Assembly: GCF_000619925.1 (NCBI RefSeq)
Contig: NZ_JHVB01000008.1
Location: forward strand, 1-64,000
Origin: Treponema sp. C6A8
GTDB taxonomy: Bacteria > Spirochaetota > Spirochaetia > Treponematales > Treponemataceae
Length of the DNA stretch: 64,000 nt
Direction: 5' to 3'
This document shows, piece by piece, positions 1 through 6,896 of the stretch; the first letter of the stretch is position 1, and every line of letters begins with the position of its first letter. The notes below the pieces were generated by a model. It was given only the letters and a program-made list of their open reading frames with translations. It did no database searches and was not told the DNA's origin. A program made the translations under genes and the position numbers.

Positions 1-469
1 TCTCACCTTACTTATTCCTCATATTAAAAAGGACTTTACAACCTTCCGGCCTTCATCGTCCACGCGGCGTCGCTCCGTCACACTTTCGTGCATTGCGGAA
101 TATTCTTAGCTGCTGCCTCCCGTAGGAGTCTGGGCCGTATCTCAGTCCCAATGTGCCCGTTCACCCTCTCAGGCCGGGTAACTATCGTCGCCTTGGTGGG
201 CCGTTACCTCACCAACCAGCTAATAGTACGCGGGCCGCTCCTTCTGCGGTTCAAAAGAACCTTTCCTTGGTGTCCTCTGACAACATCAAGCGTATTCGGT
301 ATTATCTCCTATTTCTAGGAGCTATCCCCATCAAAAGGGTACGTCACCCACGCGTTACTCACCAGTCCGCCGCTTTCATGATTAGCAAGCTAATCAATCA
401 CGCTCGACTTGCATGCTTAAGACGCGCCGCCAGCGTTCGTTCTGAGCCAGGATCAAACTCTCCATGATT
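1..469 (-). rRNA. rrs: 16S ribosomal RNA, 5' part (truncated by window edge)
   Basis: Read on the minus strand, the segment starts with the universal 16S 5' motif (AGAGTTTGATCCTGGCTCAG, 443-462). It continues with the treponemal-type GGCGGCGCGTCTTAAGCATG and reaches the ACTCCTACGGGAGGCAGCAG motif near 110-130. Roughly the first 465 nt of the gene are present; the rest lies outside the window to the left. The exact 5' end is inferred from the usual position just upstream of the AGAGTTTGAT motif. Small open reading frames across this region are not genes. Confidence 0.98.
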
Positions 470-735
470 ATTTCAAAACCCCGAAGGGTATTGATCTCAT
501 AAATTGTAAGAACCTAACCAATTATAGTTGAATTGATTAAGAATCAGTTTTGAATAAAACTGATAAAAACATGAAGTCAACTTTTAGAACTAAACTAGCG
601 ATTAAATCGCAATTTAGAACCTTACTTGTTCTACTTTTCTTTCCTTCCTTAAACTGTCAAACACTTAAAACCTATATTTTTCTTGTTTTCGGTTTTTATT
701 TTGTCGCTCAGCAGTGCTGTGCGACGGTGAATATG
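470..735 (-). promoter_or_regulatory. rRNA operon leader (pre-16S)
   Basis: About 260 nt separate the predicted rRNA transcription start from 16S. On the minus strand the leader holds a near-perfect hairpin directly after the promoter (703-725, GTCGC...GCGAC arms), a second palindrome at 598-610 (GCGAT-taa-ATCGC) and a short UUCG-type hairpin (479-488, CCCTTCGGGG) just before 16S. These could be antitermination and processing elements. I could not identify a convincing boxA. No protein gene is supported here. Confidence 0.6.
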
Positions 736-764
736 AATATATATGTTTTAGAAAAAAGTGTCAA
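736..764 (-). promoter_or_regulatory. Strong sigma-70-type promoter of the rRNA operon
   Basis: On the minus strand a perfect -35 TTGACA (759-764) and a -10 TATATT (736-741) are separated by exactly 17 bp. The A/T-tract DNA upstream of the -35 (769-802) looks like an UP element. It points at the 16S gene with no other gene between. Confidence 0.85.
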
Positions 765-768
765 CAGC

Positions 769-802
769 AAAAGTTAAAATTTTTGAAAAATTTTTAACTT
801 TT
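769..802. repeat. A/T-tract inverted repeat upstream of rRNA promoter (UP-element-like)
   Basis: Arms AAAAGTTAAAA (769-779) and TTTTTAACTTTT (791-802) flank a short A/T spacer. The position just upstream of the -35 fits an UP element bound by the alpha subunit of RNA polymerase. That role is inferred from position and base composition only. The A/T-rich DNA from 803 to about 1160 shows no gene that I can support. Confidence 0.5.
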
Positions 803-1164
803 TTATAAAAATATTTATAAGTGATTATATTATAAGAAAATAGGGTGTGGAAATTTTTAATTTTTTTTGAAAAAAAATACAAATTTGCAGTTTTTTTACA
901 TAAATTTGCAGAAAAATGCTTTCGCAGGCTACCGTATTTGCTCCGACGAGAAATGCAGGTAAGCTTTTCGTATGAGATATCGGAATTCGTTACCACAAGA
1001 TATTTAAGGGGAGCGTTCTGATAGCGTTTCTATACTCCGCAAATACAAAAGCCCGCTGCGCATTTTTTTTCTACAATGTTAGATAAAACAAATTTCCTAT
1101 TAATCTACAGATAAAAGAATTCTTTTACGAAGAAATACAATTATTCCAAATGAAAAAAGCAGCA

Positions 1165-1272
1165 TAGCCCGGGCTGGAGCGGCGCGGAGCGGTGGCGGGC
1201 GGCTGCGGGAGCAGACGGACGCTACTGAGGGGTACCGAACCGCGGAAGGACGGTTACGAGGGGGACTGCTTT
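1165..1272. repeat. GC-rich intergenic island, possibly a diverged repeat copy
   Basis: About 100 bp of very G/C-rich DNA lies inside an otherwise strongly A/T-rich intergenic stretch. It has G-rich runs and short palindromes such as CCCGGG. On the minus strand it carries CCCCCTCG and a TACCCCTCAGTAGCG segment that resembles the family-2 repeats at 17411, 34345 and 51352. The match is weak and I call it only a possible distant member. No coding potential is evident. Confidence 0.35.
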
Positions 1273-1329
1273 GGGATTTTATAATAGAAAATCTTTATAA
1301 ATACTTAAGGTCTGAAATATTGGTTAATA

Positions 1330-1358
1330 TTGTACAAAAGGTGTAAAATAGATAAAAT
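1330..1358 (+). promoter_or_regulatory. Predicted promoter of ilvB
   Basis: TTGTAC (-35) and TAAAAT (-10) are separated by 17 bp and end about 30 bp before the chosen ilvB start. No attenuator or T-box-like structure is visible between promoter and gene. Confidence 0.55.
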
Positions 1359-1388
1359 CAAGAGAAATATTTTTAAGCGAGGTTGATT

Positions 1389-3119
1389 TTGAAACTGAAC
1401 GGTTCGCAGATTGTAATTGAATGTCTTATTGAACAGGGAGTGGATACTGTGTTCGGGTATCCGGGAGGAGCAATCCTTAATATTTACGATGAGCTTTATA
1501 AGAATGAAAAACGCTTGACTCATATTTTGACAGCGCACGAACAGGGGGCGGCTCATGCGGCTGACGGTTATGCGCGCGCAACTGGACGCGTGGGTGTTTG
1601 TATGGCAACTTCGGGTCCTGGCGCAACTAACCTGGTAACTGGTATTGCAACTGCCTATATGGACTCTATTCCGATGGTTGCAATTACATGTAACGTTGGA
1701 CGTTCGCTTTTGGGTAAGGATTCTTTCCAGGAAATCGACATTACCGGCGTTACAATGCCTATCACCAAGCACAATTTTATCGTTATGGATATTAAGGAGC
1801 TGGCTCAGACTATCCGTGAGGCATTTGCGATTGCTAAGACCGGACGTCCAGGACCTGTTTTGATTGATATCCCGAAGGATATTACTGCGGCTGAAACTGA
1901 ATACGAACCTTTGAAAAATATTAATGATGCGGAGATTCTGGCTAACGGTCACGAAAATATCCGCCGTGTAATTACTGTAAGCGATCCTGATGAAGGCCAG
2001 CTTAAGGCTGCGGCAGAGCTGATTAATGCTTCTGAACGCCCTATTATTTATGCCGGTGGTGGTGTAAAAATCTCTGGCGCTGAAAAGGAGCTTCTTGAAT
2101 TTGCAGAAAAGGCTCAGATTCCTGTAAGCGAAAGTTTGATGGCCCGCGACTGCTTCCCTGCTGATAATCCTCTTTGTACATGGATGGTGGGAATGCACGG
2201 AACAAAGGCAAGTAACATGGGTGTTACAGAAAGTGACCTTGTTATTGCTATTGGCGCACGCTTCAGTGACCGAGTTTACGGAAATGCTGATAAATTTGCA
2301 AATAAAGCTAAGATTCTTCACATTGATATTGACCCGGCTGAAATCAGCAAGAATATTGCAACTTATTCAAGCGTAATCGGCGATGCAAAAACTGTTCTTT
2401 CAAAGCTTACTCCTATGATTAAAAAGGCTGAGCACAAAGAATGGCTTAAGCAGATTGACGCATGGAAGAAAGAATATCCTAGCTGCTATGACAAAAATCC
2501 TGAAAAATCGATTAATCCGAAATTCATCTGTGAAGAAATTGCCCGCGTTGCAGGTCCTGATACCTTCATCACAACAGAAGTTGGTCAGCATCAGATGTGG
2601 ACAGCACAGTTCTACCCTTTTACAAAATCACGCAAGTTTATTACAAGCGGCGGCTTGGGAACTATGGGATATGGAACAGGTGCCGCAATCGGTATTTTGT
2701 GCGCAGACAAGAAAAACCGCGTAGTTCACATTGCAGGTGACGGTTCCTTCCGCATGAACTGCAACGAACTTGCAACTGTTGCTCACTACAACCTGCCGCT
2801 GGTGGTTGTTGTAGAAAACAATAATGCGCTTGGAAACGTTCGTATGTGGCAGCGTCTCTTCTACGGAAAGCGCTTCAGCCAGACTACTCTTGATTTTGGT
2901 CCTGACTGGGTAAAGCTTGCCGAAGCTTACGGAATTAAAGGTTACCGTGCCACTAACGCTAAGGAATTTGCCAAAGTCTTTGAGGAGGCATTCAAGAGCG
3001 GAAAAGCTGCAATTATTGATGCCCGCGTAGACAAAGACGAAATGGTATTGCCTATGGTTCCGGGAGGAAGTGCGATTTACAGCATGATTATGGAATTGAG
3101 CAAGGATGTGATGGATTAG
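1389..3119 (+). CDS. ilvB: Acetolactate synthase, large (catalytic) subunit
   Basis: A thiamine-diphosphate enzyme that condenses two pyruvates, or pyruvate with 2-ketobutyrate, in valine/leucine/isoleucine synthesis. The N-terminal TPP domain has GYPGGAILNIYDEL and the catalytic Glu in AHEQGAAHAADGYARATG (about residue 51). The middle domain follows, and the C-terminal TPP/Mg site GDGS...ENNNALGN lies around residues 450-480. The length (576 aa) is typical. I chose the TTG at 1389 because GAGG lies 6 nt upstream; the in-frame TTG at 1383 directly abuts that Shine-Dalgarno. No small regulatory subunit (ilvN) lies next to it, and neighbours are unrelated, so it appears to be a single-gene unit ending at the hairpin at 3162-3240. 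Confidence 0.95.
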   Translation: MKLNGSQIVIECLIEQGVDTVFGYPGGAILNIYDELYKNEKRLTHILTAHEQGAAHAADGYARATGRVGVCMATSGPGATNLVTGIATAYMDSIPMVAITCNVGRSLLGKDSFQEIDITGVTMPITKHNFIVMDIKELAQTIREAFAIAKTGRPGPVLIDIPKDITAAETEYEPLKNINDAEILANGHENIRRVITVSDPDEGQLKAAAELINASERPIIYAGGGVKISGAEKELLEFAEKAQIPVSESLMARDCFPADNPLCTWMVGMHGTKASNMGVTESDLVIAIGARFSDRVYGNADKFANKAKILHIDIDPAEISKNIATYSSVIGDAKTVLSKLTPMIKKAEHKEWLKQIDAWKKEYPSCYDKNPEKSINPKFICEEIARVAGPDTFITTEVGQHQMWTAQFYPFTKSRKFITSGGLGTMGYGTGAAIGILCADKKNRVVHIAGDGSFRMNCNELATVAHYNLPLVVVVENNNALGNVRMWQRLFYGKRFSQTTLDFGPDWVKLAEAYGIKGYRATNAKEFAKVFEEAFKSGKAAIIDARVDKDEMVLPMVPGGSAIYSMIMELSKDVMD

Positions 3120-3141
3120 ATGATAATCCGGGGCTAACGAG

Positions 3142-3150
3142 CCCCCCCCC
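3142..3150 (+). repeat. C9 homopolymer downstream of ilvB
   Basis: Nine C residues follow a GGGGC...GCCCC-like arm about 22 bp after the ilvB stop codon. It is non-coding, so length changes here would not alter a protein. Such tracts are prone to slippage and to assembly error. Confidence 0.6.
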
Positions 3151-3161
3151 TCCTGTAAAAA

Positions 3162-3240
3162 TAGCCACAGATGGGACACAGATTTTCACAGATAAGAAGT
3201 TTTATCTGTGTTCATCCGTGTGAATCTGTGGCTTTTTTTT
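3162..3240 (+). terminator. Family-3 CACAGAT palindromic repeat acting as ilvB terminator
   Basis: A long hairpin with arms AGCCACAGAT and ATCTGTGGCT encloses further CACAGAT/ATCTGTG units and runs straight into eight T residues on the plus strand, so it should end ilvB transcription. A second copy in reverse orientation lies at 57452-57520. Similar CACAGAT-type intergenic repeats are known in diverse bacteria. The terminator role is inferred from the structure and the T-run. Confidence 0.7.
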
Positions 3241-3248
3241 AGATATGT

Positions 3249-3295
3249 AAAGCTAGAAAATTGCTGTTCGCAATTTTCTTTAACGCTTTGCTATT
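3249..3295 (+). repeat. Family-4 hairpin repeat, copy 1
   Basis: AAAGCTAgAAAATTGC, a short loop and GCAATTTT are followed by TTAACGCTTTGCTATT. The same arrangement occurs on the minus strand at 6613-6660 with few differences, so this is a dispersed intergenic hairpin. It lies between the 3' ends of ilvB and the converging decarboxylase gene and could contribute to termination. Confidence 0.65.
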
Positions 3296-3322
3296 AATCA
3301 AGAAGCAGCATAGCTGCTTCAC

Positions 3323-4492
3323 TCACATAAAGTAAGTCTTAATCGGCGGGAAACCGTTGAAGGCTACGCTGGCGTAAGTGCTTGTGTAGGCGCCAGTTGA
3401 AAGCCAGTAGATTTTGTCGCCGGCTTTAAGGGAAACCGGCAGCTTGTATTTGGCATTTTCGTACATGATATCCATACTGTCGCAGGTCGGGCCGGCAATT
3501 ATAACCTCCCCTTCCTTTTCATTAGGGCCGTCTTTGCTTGTAATAAGCGGATATTTAATGGCTTCATCAAGAGTTTCAATAAGGCCGTTGAATTTTCCGG
3601 CATCAATATAAACCCAGCGGTTGAGGGCAGTGTTGTTTTTGCGGGAAGTAAGAACAACCTCACTTGTAAGAATGCCGCTGTCACCAACCAGCGAGCGACC
3701 AGGCTCAAGAATAATCTCCGGAATATCATCTCCAAAGTCTTCCTGAATGTAGCGGGTAATTTCCGAAGCATAAGTGCTCAAATCATTTGTAGGATCCACA
3801 TAGCTTGCAGGGAAACCGCCGCCCATATTAATCATAGAAAGACGGATACCCTCCTCTTCTTCAAGGGAAGTAAAGAGGTATTTTGCCTTGGCAATGGCAT
3901 CGTTCCACTGACCAATATCGCGCTGCTGACTTCCAACATGGAAGCTGATTCCGTAGGGAGTAAGGCCAAGCTCGCGGGCCTGAACTAAAAGGTCATAAGC
4001 CATATCAGGATGACAGCCGAATTTCCGGCTCAAAGGCCAGTCGGCAGTCGTTGTAGATTCAATAAGGATACGCACATAAATGCGGCTTCCAGGTGCCTGC
4101 TCTGCAATGTTTTTAAGGTCATCCTTGCTGTCTGTAGCAAACATGCGTACACCCTTATCATAAAAATATTTAATATCCTTTGCTTTTTTGATTGTGTTTC
4201 CGTAAGAAAGGCGGTCCGGGCTTACATCAAATTTATTGATTAAATCAAGCTCATAGCGGGAAGCAATGTCGAAATTCGAGCCCATATCTACAAGCATTTT
4301 AAGAACCGGCTCACCGGGATTTGACTTTACGGCGTAATAAATACGGGCGTAAGGGAAAGAGTCGCGAAGCTTGATGTAATTCTGCTTCACTGTGTTGACG
4401 TTGATAACAATGTTTGGTGTTTCTAAATCTTTTGAAAACTCCAGAAAATTCTGCCAGTCCTTGTCACTGACATAGTCTTTACGATTAAACAT
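3323..4492 (-). CDS. PLP-dependent (fold type III) ornithine/lysine decarboxylase family protein
   Basis: Expected to decarboxylate ornithine and/or lysine to a diamine (polyamine synthesis). The alanine-racemase-like barrel carries the PLP lysine in YYAVKSNP (K56 from the chosen start), then HVGSQ, EPGR, and the catalytic cysteine loop GPTCDSMD near the C-terminus. These match eukaryotic-type ornithine decarboxylases and bacterial lysine/ornithine decarboxylases. The absence of DapDC signatures and the Cys loop argue against diaminopimelate decarboxylase. A GTG 36 nt upstream is in frame, but ATG 4492 has AGG at a good distance. Substrate preference cannot be read from the sequence. Confidence 0.85.
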   Translation of the reverse strand: MFNRKDYVSDKDWQNFLEFSKDLETPNIVINVNTVKQNYIKLRDSFPYARIYYAVKSNPGEPVLKMLVDMGSNFDIASRYELDLINKFDVSPDRLSYGNTIKKAKDIKYFYDKGVRMFATDSKDDLKNIAEQAPGSRIYVRILIESTTTADWPLSRKFGCHPDMAYDLLVQARELGLTPYGISFHVGSQQRDIGQWNDAIAKAKYLFTSLEEEEGIRLSMINMGGGFPASYVDPTNDLSTYASEITRYIQEDFGDDIPEIILEPGRSLVGDSGILTSEVVLTSRKNNTALNRWVYIDAGKFNGLIETLDEAIKYPLITSKDGPNEKEGEVIIAGPTCDSMDIMYENAKYKLPVSLKAGDKIYWLSTGAYTSTYASVAFNGFPPIKTYFM

Positions 4493-4656
4493 GGCTTTTA
4501 CCTGTTCGTAAAAAATAGCGGAAAACACTCACCAAGCTGAAAAGCTCCTTTTCCGCCCACATTGCTCTGCAGGAACCCTGATTTTTTCAATGGTAAAGGT
4601 GATAGTAAAAGAAAAAGAAAGAATGATAAATATGTTTTGAAAAAAAATTATAAAAA

Positions 4657-4685
4657 AATAAGGCTTAAATGCCATAAGCCTTATT
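4657..4685 (-). terminator. Rho-independent terminator of the nhaC operon
   Basis: Arms AATAAGGCTT and AAGCCTTATT form a 10-bp stem. On the minus strand the stem is followed by a run of T residues. It lies 116 bp past the nhaC stop, on the far side of a short repeat. Apart from this and the repeat at 4722, the stretch 4493-4800 holds nothing else I can support. Confidence 0.7.
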
Positions 4686-4721
4686 CATAAATATAGTAAA
4701 AATTCTAAAAAGTGCTAATTC

Positions 4722-4775
4722 GTAAAAATGGCTACCAGTCGCGAAGCATACTTCACTCCTTCACGCCATTTTTAC
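4722..4775 (+). repeat. Family-1 structured repeat, minimal form
   Basis: A 54-bp element contains only the terminal arms of family 1: GTAAAAATGGC at the left, GCCATTTTTAC at the right, with CAGTCGCGAAGCAT and ACTCCTTCACGCC inside. The whole inner part found in the 150-bp copies (6732, 35907, 46391) is missing. It lies between the nhaC stop and its likely terminator. Confidence 0.75.
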
Positions 4776-4800
4776 TTACCTTACAAGTTTCGATTTTTTT

Positions 4801-6357
4801 CTACTTAGTTACCTTCTTTTTCATAAAGAAGAGGAAGCAGAAGAGGCCTGCAAGACCAACTACCCATGAAATAAGGGCGCTGGCTACAATTCCCATGCTC
4901 TGTGTAAAGCCTGCAACGATGTAGGTTACGAAAGAAACGGCTGCTACAGAGAAGGCATAAGGCATCTGGGTTGCAACGTGATTTACGTGATCACACTGGG
5001 CACCGGCACTGGCCATAATTGTTGTATCAGAGATTGGTGAAATGTGGTCACCGCAGACAGCACCTGCCATACATGCAGAAATCGAAATTATGCGGAGTCC
5101 GCCTTCAGGGAAGGCCGCAATACAGATTGGAATAAGGATTCCGAAGGTTCCCCATGAAGTTCCAGTTGCAAAGGCAAGGAAGAGGGCAATAACAAAGATG
5201 ATTGCAGGGAGGAAGTTCTGGAAGCCCTTTGCAGAGCCTTCTACAAGGCCTGCAACATAAGATGCGGCACCAAGGCTGTCTGTCATAGCTTTAAGAGTCC
5301 ATGCAAGAGTCAAAATCAAAATAGCTGGAACCATTGCCTTAAATCCGTCTGGGATACAAAGCATAGAAGCCTTAAATGAAAGAACCCTGCGTGGAATATA
5401 GAAAAGCAAAGTCAGGATGAAGGCGGCAAAAGAACCGAGAACAAGACCGACAGAAGCATCACTTCCGGCAAAAGCCTCGATAAAGTTCAGATAGCTGCCG
5501 TTTGCAACCATCTCGCCTTCGTTTTCGCCAGCAACCTGAGCGCTGAAGAAGCCGCCTGTATAAATCATTCCAAGTACGCAGAATACAATCAGAAGAACGA
5601 TTGGAAGAACAAGGTCGATTACCTTTCCATTTTTTGCGTTATCTTCTTCAGACGATTCAGGTTCTGAATCATCATTTGCCATTGAATCGAGGGCCTTTTC
5701 ATAAGCCGACATAGTTCCATACTCAAAGCGCATGAAAACCATGGCAAACATCATAATCAGAGTGAAGAAAGCATAAAAGTTGAAAGGAATTGCCTTACAG
5801 AAAAGGGCGATTCCGTTTTCACCCTCGCTTACAAAACCGCTAACGGCTGCGGCCCAGGAAGAGATTGGAGCGATGATACAAACAGGAGCGGCAGTTGCAT
5901 CAATCAAATAAGCAAGCTTTGATTTTGAAACGCCGTACTTGTCTGTAACAGGCTTCATAACCGAACCTACGGTCAGACAGTTGAAGTAGTCATCAATAAA
6001 AATCAGAATACCAAGGCAGATTGTAGCAACCTGGGCGCCAACCTTAGTCTTGATGTGTTTTTTTGCCCAGTTACCAAAGGCAGCAGAACCTCCGGCTCTG
6101 TTCATAAGGGCAACCATAGTTCCAAGCACAACCAGGAAAACAAGGATACCAACGTTCCAGCTGTCAGAAAGCTGGGAAATCATGCCGTCTTTAAAGACAT
6201 GATTAAAAAATCCTGCAAAACCACTTGCAGCATCAATGGCATAGAAAATACCGCCAATCACAATTCCAATAAAGAGGGAAGAATAAACTTCCTTTGTACA
6301 AAGGGCCAGAACAATCGCAACAATTGCGGGCACTAAAGACCAGAACGAATTTGTCAT
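4801..6357 (-). CDS. NhaC-family Na+/H+ antiporter
   Basis: A polytopic inner-membrane protein of 518 aa with about 11-12 hydrophobic segments starting at the N-terminus. It has the NhaC/ion-transporter pattern, including LIFIDDYFNCLTVG, a PVCIIAPISSW segment, AFATGTSWGTFGI, and CGDHISPISDTT near residue 440. Members exchange sodium for protons, or in some cases carry amino acids, so the exact substrate is uncertain. A hydrophilic acidic loop (DSEPESSEED) lies near residue 230. The ATG is preceded by AAGG. A 58-residue protein gene lies 34 bp upstream on the same strand, probably co-transcribed. Confidence 0.85.
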   Translation of the reverse strand: MTNSFWSLVPAIVAIVLALCTKEVYSSLFIGIVIGGIFYAIDAASGFAGFFNHVFKDGMISQLSDSWNVGILVFLVVLGTMVALMNRAGGSAAFGNWAKKHIKTKVGAQVATICLGILIFIDDYFNCLTVGSVMKPVTDKYGVSKSKLAYLIDATAAPVCIIAPISSWAAAVSGFVSEGENGIALFCKAIPFNFYAFFTLIMMFAMVFMRFEYGTMSAYEKALDSMANDDSEPESSEEDNAKNGKVIDLVLPIVLLIVFCVLGMIYTGGFFSAQVAGENEGEMVANGSYLNFIEAFAGSDASVGLVLGSFAAFILTLLFYIPRRVLSFKASMLCIPDGFKAMVPAILILTLAWTLKAMTDSLGAASYVAGLVEGSAKGFQNFLPAIIFVIALFLAFATGTSWGTFGILIPICIAAFPEGGLRIISISACMAGAVCGDHISPISDTTIMASAGAQCDHVNHVATQMPYAFSVAAVSFVTYIVAGFTQSMGIVASALISWVVGLAGLFCFLFFMKKKVTK

Positions 6358-6391
6358 AATTTTTCCTTTTTTTTATGATATATGTATAAAA

Positions 6392-6568
6392 TTAATTTTT
6401 CAGGGAAGAAAAATCAGCTTCCAGAGGTTTTGTAACACCTGCATCACGAAGTTTTTTCATTACTTTGATGACGTAATTTAATTCATCAAGATTCGTAGCC
6501 GAGCAGTAAGTTTTCATCTGCTCAAGGGCTTTCAAAGCTTTTTCATTAGAAATTTCAACTTTTTCCAT
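6392..6568 (-). CDS. Small 58-residue hypothetical protein upstream of nhaC
   Basis: The reading frame starts ATG at 6568 with a well-placed GAGG (6-nt spacing) and ends TAA. The protein begins MEKVEISNEKALKALEQMK, contains one Cys (TYCSATN) and a KVMKKLRDAG helix, and ends SSLKN. It has no signal peptide or membrane segment and is predicted mainly helical. It sits 34 bp before nhaC, so the two are likely one transcript. I do not recognise the family. The codon pattern and ribosome site support it as a real gene; a regulatory or accessory role for the antiporter would be speculation. Confidence 0.7.
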   Translation of the reverse strand: MEKVEISNEKALKALEQMKTYCSATNLDELNYVIKVMKKLRDAGVTKPLEADFSSLKN

Positions 6569-6585
6569 AGATTACCTCTGTGTAA

Positions 6586-6605
6586 GGCGGCCGGTCAGAG
6601 CCGCC
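6586..6605. repeat. GC-rich hairpin upstream of the small ORF
   Basis: Arms GGCGGC and GCCGCC flank an 8-nt loop, directly upstream of the Shine-Dalgarno region of the 58-residue gene. It may lie in that gene's 5' leader. Its function is unknown. Confidence 0.45.
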
Positions 6606-6612
6606 GGTGTTC

Positions 6613-6660
6613 AATAGCAAAGCGTTAAAAAAAATTGCGATGCAGCAATTTTTTAGCTTT
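6613..6660 (-). repeat. Family-4 hairpin repeat, copy 2
   Basis: On the minus strand this reads AAAGCTAAAAAATTGCTGC...GCAATTTTTTTTAACGCTTTGCTATT-like, matching the copy at 3249-3295. The stem bases differ slightly but still pair. It lies in the 328-bp gene-free stretch 6569-6896, which otherwise holds only the GC hairpin at 6586 and the family-1 copy at 6732. Confidence 0.65.
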
Positions 6661-6731
6661 ACTTCTTATTATTTTACCACAAAATTTGTTTTTATGTATA
6701 GAAACCTTTTACCCATATAATTAAGCTTTCC

Positions 6732-6884
6732 TAAAATTGGCTCCCAGTCGCAAAGCATGGCCCAAAACCGCGCCATAAGGCGCTACATGCTATTTTTGTA
6801 AGGAAACTATTGAATGCGCCGCTAGCGCGGCAGACAAAAATAGAATGTTTTTGTTCCATGCTTTGCTCCTTCGCGCCAATTTTA
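6732..6884 (+). repeat. Family-1 structured palindromic element, full-length copy
   Basis: A 153-bp element is bounded by inverted ends TAAAATTGGC and GCCAATTTTA, with inner arms GCAAAGCATGG and CCATGCTTTGC. Inside are hairpin 1 (GCGCC-ataa-GGCGC), a second stem (CTATTTTTGT pairing with ACAAAAATAG), a conserved GGAAACTATT and hairpin 2 (GCCGC-tagc-GCGGC). It encodes no protein, so it is MITE-like rather than an insertion sequence. It ends 12 bp from the stop codon of the OLD-type gene. Confidence 0.85.
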
Positions 6885-6896
6885 CTTACCTTGTAT

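Noticed and set aside
748..996. 82-residue reading frame on the minus strand upstream of the rRNA promoter
   Set aside because: Low-complexity Lys/Phe/Asn/Tyr composition from A/T-rich DNA, no ribosome site, and its 3' end overlaps the rRNA promoter.
1305..2321. 338-residue reading frame antisense to ilvB
   Set aside because: Composition (Cys/Ser/Arg-rich) and full overlap with clear ilvB coding sequence mark it as a shadow frame.
3162..3240. CRISPR-like repeats in the CACAGAT segment
   Set aside because: Units are parts of one palindrome, with no regular spacers and no cas genes.
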